The position numbers were made by a program, and so were the translations under genes. The notes beneath the pieces were generated by a model, which worked only from the letters and a program-made list of their open reading frames with translations, ran no database searches and had not been told where the DNA came from. Positions 57,843 to 64,000 of a DNA stretch of 64,000 bases are shown here, piece after piece (position 1 is the stretch's first letter; each line of letters starts with the position of its first letter). Source of the DNA: Pisaster brevispinus (taxonomy: Eukaryota; Echinodermata; Asteroidea; Forcipulatida; Asteriidae); contig JAMKCF010000003.1 in NCBI GenBank assembly GCA_023634235.1, forward strand, positions 6,166,958 to 6,230,957, read 5' to 3'.

Positions 57843-60636
57843 AACAGCGACTGATACTACAAATTTAGGGAAATGTACAGAGGCAAATCTATTTGTAGAG
57901 TCCCTGTATATGGCTGGTACAGACTATACCTTAGTCAAAATAACTGGGTACGAATTAATATATGATTGAAAAGAACTCTCCAAGTATTCAAAGTAACTTA
58001 CTCTGATTTGGTCCCAGGATGCAGTGCACTTATAAAAATGACTCTCATCAACCCAAAGTGCCGAGCCCTCACCCTGAACACACATAACGTTGCCTGGCCG
58101 CATCCTAAAAGCCAACTCGACCTAGCCTTGCTTTCTTTGCCCATATAGCTGTAAAACTAAGAACTAAAGACATGTTATTGAATAGAAAGACTTTTGTCAA
58201 TAACTGGAACATGCTGCATAGGAATGACGTAACTTTAACAAAGAGAACTAGACCCAATGGGTGTTACCATTTGGTAACGCAGCGGCGCACCATTTTTTCT
58301 AGGGGAGAACTGCTGGCGAAGCAATTATAGATTCCATTTGCACCTTTTTAAACAACTGGATCTTGATATACGTAATGGTGGGTTCCAAATGGGGGGGGGG
58401 GCACCGGGGGGGGGGGCACTGACATCAATGGGGGTGCTTGCCCCTGTGCCCCCCAGTTACGCCACTGCCTACAGGTGATGATGTGTACTGACACAAGTTT
58501 GATTGAAAGAACCCTAGTTCAAAGGAAAGATATGTGTCAATCTCCACGAGCCACTGACCTGGACTAGTCCACTTCTCCCACAAGGGAGCCCCTAAAAAGT
58601 CTTGAATAGGAATTTTACAAAAAGAATAGTAAAACAAAAAAACTCGTTCCCTTGAAATATTATTTCGTTCCCTAGAAGTCATTTCGTTCCCTAGAAGTTG
58701 AGGAAGGTCCTTGGGAAGTAAGATGCAGGGTGCTAGGATTCTATCTAATTTATGAGAACCACTCATTGATCTTGTTACATGAGAGAATCTACCAAACATT
58801 ATTAGCAGAGTTTGACAACTAATCTGATAACACATAATTGGGGTTGTTATTTTGTTACTGAAGTCATTGGTAAATATTGCAATGTAATAATAATACTAAT
58901 AGTAATAACGCTAAGCGATATAGTAGCATTTTGCAGTAAGTGTCGCCCTCTTTTGACATTAATACTTCAGATAATAATACTTTATTCAGGCATATCACAA
59001 TACATTCAAACAAACCACACCTTTTGAAAACAGTTTTAAATATGTAAAAAATACCCCCATATACAGCTAAAATGCAAACAAACGAAGAAATTTACAAAAA
59101 GAAGAATCAGAGAAAAAAAAGTCATGCACACAAGGACACTGAACTCAAACAAGAAAATCGAGGAAACGGGCAAAAACAGAACTTAAAATAATTAATGGGC
59201 GGCCTAGGAGAAAGAGAAAAGTTAAAGAGAAATAAAACACTATCACCGGAGGGGTTTGTCACTCCGATCCAAAACAGCGACAACGACGACGACAACAAAA
59301 ACACAAGCAAACACATAAACGAGAAAAGGCGAACAGAATATCACCAGAAACAAACACACCCACAAGGGGAATCCTGGACAAAGCGATTTCAGTTTAAGTT
59401 TGTAAGGTTCTTTTCCAGTCCAGTAAGAGAATTAGACAGTGGGGCACATTATCTACAATACTAGTAGAAACAGGATATGAACTTCATACACATTGTATAT
59501 TACTATTTAAATGTATCTGAGCGAGCAAACAAGTGATGAAAAGTCAACCTAGAATCGGAATGTCTGTTTTTAACATTGTTCACTCTGAGAAAGGACGGCG
59601 GAAAATAACCCCAGTTACCAAACCTAAGGTAAAAAAATCAAGATTCAAATGTCGCAAAGATCATTCAATATCGTGAGAGCCAGCAGCAAATTGACGTTGG
59701 ATAACCATTCAAGTTCACCAATTGTAAATAGGTATAATAGAAAGTAAACTGAAGAATGTTGAAAATGTAGTCTTGAAATCCTATAAATGAAATAGAATGA
59801 CTAAAACGACCATGAATGAGAAAAAAATAAATCATACGTGCACGAAAAGGAAATTAAATGCAATTAGAAGCTAAAAAGATACCAAAATTTGAACGAACAA
59901 GAGAAAAATGTGTGAATTTGACAACCTTGTAAAGAAATGGAGTACATTTCCCCAAAAAAATTACGGGGAATCCTTTCCTACTTGTTCTATTTAATTGAGG
60001 TTTTGTAAAAAAAGTTTGTTTTATTTGTATACTTTGAATAAAAGGTGATGTTTTATGCAAGCCAAGATATCAAATTAAGCAACAACTGCCCCCAATTAGC
60101 ACATGAATAACGGAATAAAATTAGAGCGCTAAATTCATTTGTAAAAACACCCTGGCGCTCTAAAAAAAACACCTTAAAACTAAAACAAAAACAAAAACCG
60201 AAAACCCAAAAAAGTATAACCAAGTAAACTAATTAAAAATCAAAGAAAATGTCAGTAAAAGACCCATAGGCCTACATCAGAACTTAAACATTAAAATTGT
60301 AAGCAATAATCACAACAAATATACATGTTTAAAGTAAAAAACTAATTGATATGATACGATAACGGACATTACTATAAGGAAACAAAATCATTACATCTTC
60401 AACCGTTCGATAAAACTACTTTATCCACCCTATAAACCAGCAATAATACAAACTATGAGAATTCAATCAATTCATACTAAAAATCTACTGCAAACGTACA
60501 GATTTTAAGGCCTTTATCAAGCTGGTAAGAACCAAACAAGCGCGTTCCCCAAACAGGGGATAAAAAACCCTCTCTATAAAGAACGGACATAACCTACAAA
60601 TGAGAAAACGTACATACGAAAGATTCACGAGAATTT

Positions 60637-60909
60637 TTACAATTCGTAACTGCAAGGTTTTGGTGAATCACCAACCGTGTTTTGAAACGGCTGGACTGAG
60701 CATTCTAACATAACATTAAGGGTTGCCTTGGTGCGTAGTTTCTTGGGCATCTTAAATTGGTTGAAGGATGCTGAAGAGTTGGCTATGATGAAATCCTGTA
60801 GCTTCTTGAAGGTACCAGGCTTGACGACAACTACTCGTGGTTTCTTAATCCTTCCCATTTTCCGGCATAGGTTATAGTGATCGTGCTTTTCGGCAAGGTT
60901 GGTATCAAA
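60637..60909 (-). CDS. GH3 last exon
   Basis: Acceptor TTTGTGAAG after a pyrimidine tract. Encodes FDTNLAEKHDHYNLCRKMGR through the KPGTF motif to SPKPCSYEL. An apparent upstream Met (60996) lies in the intron and is not used. Confidence 0.86.
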   Translation of the reverse strand, partial: FDTNLAEKHDHYNLCRKMGRIKKPRVVVVKPGTFKKLQDFIIANSSASFNQFKMPKKLRTKATLNVMLECSVQPFQNTVGDSPKPCSYEL

Positions 60910-63403
60910 CTTCACAAACCAAGGAAGAAAAGGGAAATAATATTCATTTTTAAGCAGATTAAATCCTCCACGTATTGGTGAAGGTATGGACGTCATTGGC
61001 CAAATTTCACCAAACTGCTTATCAAAATGATAATCCCTTCAAAGTCCAGAGAGACCCAACCACAACCAATGCCTAACACATTGTATGTGGTATTTTGCCG
61101 TCGATGGCACATTTCTGCTAAACAGCATTGTTATGTGCTAAGCATTCATTTGTGGTTAACTCATTTGACTGTTGAGCATGCGTGGTTATATGGAGTTTAA
61201 GCCTGGATGGAATGAAGGCAACAACTCTCTAGATTATGTCTTGTTTATTATGTGTAAAGTGTATTGTTTCGTCCTTTGATTAACTAAGAACAAAAAATGT
61301 GCAAACTTACGGTACACTTTTGCTCCTCGGTCATATCGATGCCACAGTGAGGATCAAGCTCAAGAAACAAGATATAGCGCGTGTTTAGGTCTCCTGGGGG
61401 TGAACAAAAATGATTTTGTGGATTTCAAAATAAAAAGGCCTGACAAAAATGTCTGCGATCGGTTGTCAGACAATGTATCATCAGGGAGGTTTAAATGTTA
61501 GAATCAATCAGTATGAGATTTAAATCGCTCTATAGTTGTGACTTGTCTATTATTATCCTTGAAAATTTAACTTAAACTATTGCAGACAGAACAGTCCCTA
61601 CTGACATCAGTTACACTCATTAGTAAAGCATTATGTAAAACAAGCGTGAAAGACAGTGACAAACAATTCAAGCCTATCCTTGTTACTTTTACAAAAATTT
61701 TAATGAGATATCGCCTATTAAACATCACAAGGCCGGACGGCCACTTCAAGGTGAGTGCTACACCTAACTGATTTGGGCTGACGACCAAATCAACTGTCAG
61801 CAGGGGGCCACCTACCCCTGGGGCTGAAACAGGGGTGACTCCCTTCACAGTCTGTAAGGATGTAGGCATGGGTATCATTCACCTGGAGCCTTGCTGGTAG
61901 AGCAGAATGCACTACCTTACCATTTTTTTACGAAGAAATTGTGGTTAAGTGCACAAGTGCAAATTGTGCACAAGTGTCATGACCAGAATTCGAACCCGCA
62001 CTCTGCTGCTGGCATCACCAAAGCTTGGGTTCGGTGAACTAGACCGCTCGGCCACGACACGCCATTTCAAATAATATAATTTTCTTTTATTAATTACCGG
62101 TATAATCATTGCAAGAGACAATATGTAAATAAAAGACACAAACAAAAAGCAAAGTACGTGCACAAATCCCACAAATGACTGCCGAATTTGAATGCTGCTT
62201 GATGAAGAGCTTTCACTTTTGCGCGAATTAGAGTGACGTGATGTTTTAAATAATCGGCCACTCACCGAAAATGACAGGGGAAACCTATACAATGAATGAT
62301 ACGCAAAACAGAACTGTATTTTTTAACGCATGAAATAAATAGTTCATAACATGACATATAAAACAGTTTATGAACACATGACTCAAAGTAGACCAAAACA
62401 ATATCAAGTAGGCTTAATAAACCACAAGGGAAACGACTGGGTAAATTTTAAAATAATTGTGAGTGAGTGTTCTTTAAAGGATGCGTTGCATTAAACACTC
62501 AACAACAATCATTACCATTTGTATCGCCATCCAGTAATGTACCCTCGGCACAAGTCCAGTTAAGAAGCGTCTTCCCTGGACAGTTGGCCACAGTTCTTTC
62601 AACCGCGTCCGCAACAGAAGATAACCGCACACGCTCGTTGCACATGTTAAATACCTCAAGGACCCTACAAAGCAATTGACGACGTTTCAGTTTGTCAAGA
62701 ATTTGGGACTGCTGGAAGTAGTGTAGGGATACAGGTTTTGAGTAACAAATTAAGGAAATAAGGGGTTTTGCGGATGTGGTTTGTTCACAATGTTGGAATC
62801 TGCAGAAAAACATGTCTTTTAATACAACACAACCTTCAGATTCTGGATGTTTATGTAATGCATCGGCTGTTTATTCGGTCATCCCTACATGTTGTTATTG
62901 TAATGGCGAACTCATGTGTGAGCTATATTCGTTATGTTTTATAGAAATTAGATCTCTAGGAAAAAAACTTGTAATTGCAGGTCCGATTACATATGTTGCC
63001 TTTAGTAAAAGAACTCTACATGGAATTAGATGTCAAGGCAATTCTAATCATGTGTTATTTATGTACCCTTTTAATTAGTATTTGTTTTTAATGATGGATG
63101 AGAAATGAACACACTAAACAGTGTATAACATCACTTTGGCGTCCAGCCCAACCCTTTCATCAACACCATGTAACTACATTAGTCAAACCCCTCAAATAAT
63201 GTATGGATTGCAAAACCTCTTTAGATTTTGATACTTACCTTTCTTTGATAGTAATAACGGGACATTGCTCATGGAAGCCTACCACTTGAATCATGTCTCC
63301 CAAGCGGAATCGGAATAAGCCACTCCTAGCTGTGATGACGAGTTCATACCGTTCACCTTGCTCAACTTCGTCAACAAAGAGTGTGTCTGGCTGCTTCTCA
63401 GTA
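60637..63403 (-). CDS. GH3-family protein, C-terminal part (four exons, 5' end outside window)
   Basis: Minus-strand exons 63403-63239, 62664-62516, 61393-61311 and 60909-60637 join in phase. GH3 proteins share the acyl-adenylate enzyme fold; plant members join amino acids to auxin or jasmonate, while animal members have no settled substrate. Matches: VEQGERYELVITARSGLFRF with RLGDMIQVVGFHEQCPV in the first exon, the block diagnostic for the family; NERVRLSSVADAVE and LLNWTCAEGTLL next; RYILFLELD; and VVVVKPGTFKKLQDF, FNQFKMPKKLRTKA near the C-terminus. The stop is TAA at 60637. The N-terminal ATP-binding half must lie beyond 64000. Family call strong, function open. Confidence 0.88.
61311..61393 (-). 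CDS. GH3 exon, YILFLELD part
   Basis: Acceptor CCCCCAG, donor GTAAGT. Encodes GDLNTRYILFLELDPHCGID then MTEEQKCT. Confidence 0.86.
61935..62070 (-). mobile_element. tRNA-Leu/Ser-type SINE, in GH3 intron
   Basis: Minus strand: GTGTCGTGGCCGAGCGGTCT (A box) and GTGCGGGTTCGAATTCTGG (B box), then CATGACACTTGTGCACAATT. Same strand as the GH3 gene. Confidence 0.75.
62516..62664 (-). CDS. GH3 exon, NERV / TCAEG part
   Basis: Acceptor TTTGTAG, donor GTAATG. Encodes VLEVFNMCNERVRLSSVADA, VERTVANCPGKTLLNWTCAE and GTLLDGDTN. Confidence 0.86.
63239..63403 (-). CDS. GH3 exon with ERYELV and GD..QVVGF block
   Basis: Donor GTAAGT (AAAG/GTAAG). The left border in transcript sense is uncertain: acceptor ACATAAG at 63404 is used, but later AG sites 10-17 bp downstream are possible. 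Confidence 0.8.
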
Positions 63404-64000
63404 CTTATGTTTAATACAGGGGGAAATCAATATATTGGTACATGTCGTTTAAGCAAAACAATTGTATTAAACAAAGTGTACATAACTCATAAACGTGTGT
63501 ATACAACCTCCACAATACTTACACGTTTTTATCAACACTTGACTAAACAACTGTCATTGAAGATGAACGACGGTACATTATTGAGACGGCACAGCGCGAC
63601 GCACTTTCGTCTTTAGACTTCCATAGGTATAGGAGATGGATGATTGATATCAAATGCCACGCCCATTTAGGCTAAGGCATTTACACACACGTGCTCCAGT
63701 GTGAGCGGAGACACGGCATTTGTAATGAGTTTTTCAGATTGAATAAACTAGTTATGTCAGTGCAAGCCCTTTTGAGTGTTTTAGATGTTTTGGATGGTCA
63801 TGGTAGAGTACCTGAAAGAACTTTTTTTTTCAAATTCATTAGAGGATTATTTAATTTTGAGTTGGCATACATTTACTGCGTGCTATAGTTACCGTCTCTC
63901 ACTGCAGGGCTTGATGCATATATTGCATCCGGGATGATTACAGATCAAATCTAACGCTACAGTGTTACCCGTGTGGCTCCTAACATTGTGCGTTAAATTC
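63404..64000. other. GH3 upstream intron, partial
   Basis: No exon recognised. Short plus-strand frames (for example 63691-63888) have no motif. Confidence 0.4.

Larger units (their letters stand above)
54284..60636. other. Intergenic between the Ly6-type and GH3 genes
   Basis: 6.3 kb without a supported gene. Contains the MITE at 55639-55955, the 10-bp repeat at 57801-57842, G runs at 58391-58417, a GCAGTGGCGTAACTGGGGGG-type end (inverted, near 58435-58470) and a very A-rich stretch at 58980-60600. Confidence 0.5.

Noticed and set aside
58425..58835. 136-codon minus-strand frame
   Set aside because: No motif, no splice support, and its end lies in a G-rich repeat; kept as non-coding.

Overview
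This is a gene-poor, AT-rich, intron- and repeat-rich animal nuclear sequence. Coding exons are short with canonical GT/AG borders. Spacers and introns are full of tRNA-derived SINEs, palindromic MITEs, LINE and Ty3/Gypsy fragments and satellite-like arrays. The gene set (an intron-rich VMP1, a rhodopsin-type GPCR, small secreted Cys-rich proteins, an animal GH3-family gene), frequent ACATGTACATG runs and the SINE style suggest a marine invertebrate deuterostome, most likely an echinoderm such as a sea star. The species call is inference only.

Layout. 1-9.4 kb: decayed Ty3/Gypsy pol on +, a possible gag piece on -, two LINE reverse-transcriptase tails, MITEs and SINEs. 9422-31118 (-): a complete VMP1 gene of 13 coding exons that joins in frame into 452 codons. 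It covers the known VMP1 core and carries an extra N-terminal SAP-like motif. Its introns hold a ~3 kb DNA transposon (20.1-23.1 kb), an 87-bp satellite with a four-monomer higher-order repeat (28.9-29.9 kb) and a ~375-bp palindrome (30.4-30.7 kb). 32727-33825 (+): a two-exon gene for a small secreted Cys-rich protein with a PAN/apple-like pattern, head-to-head with VMP1. 38679-40125 (+): a two-exon class A GPCR of 349 aa whose last codon and stop lie inside a CCCTAA telomere-like tract. 40.2-46.1 kb: repeats, namely a spaced duplication, a ~120-bp tandem array with longer-range duplications, and a block dense in GGGCCAACGTTGGCCC-like palindromes. 49891-54283 (+): a three-exon Ly6/uPAR-type protein of 139 aa with signal peptide and a GPI-type tail. 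Its first intron contains a MITE centred on an exact 42-bp palindrome. 60637-63403 (-): the last four exons of a GH3-family gene whose 5' part lies beyond the window.

There is no operon-like logic. VMP1 acts in ER membrane contact and autophagy, the GPCR at the cell surface, the Ly6 and PAN-like products are secreted or surface proteins, and the GH3 protein belongs to an acyl-adenylase fold family. The unusual content is the SAP-VMP1 fusion and the structured repeats in introns and spacers.
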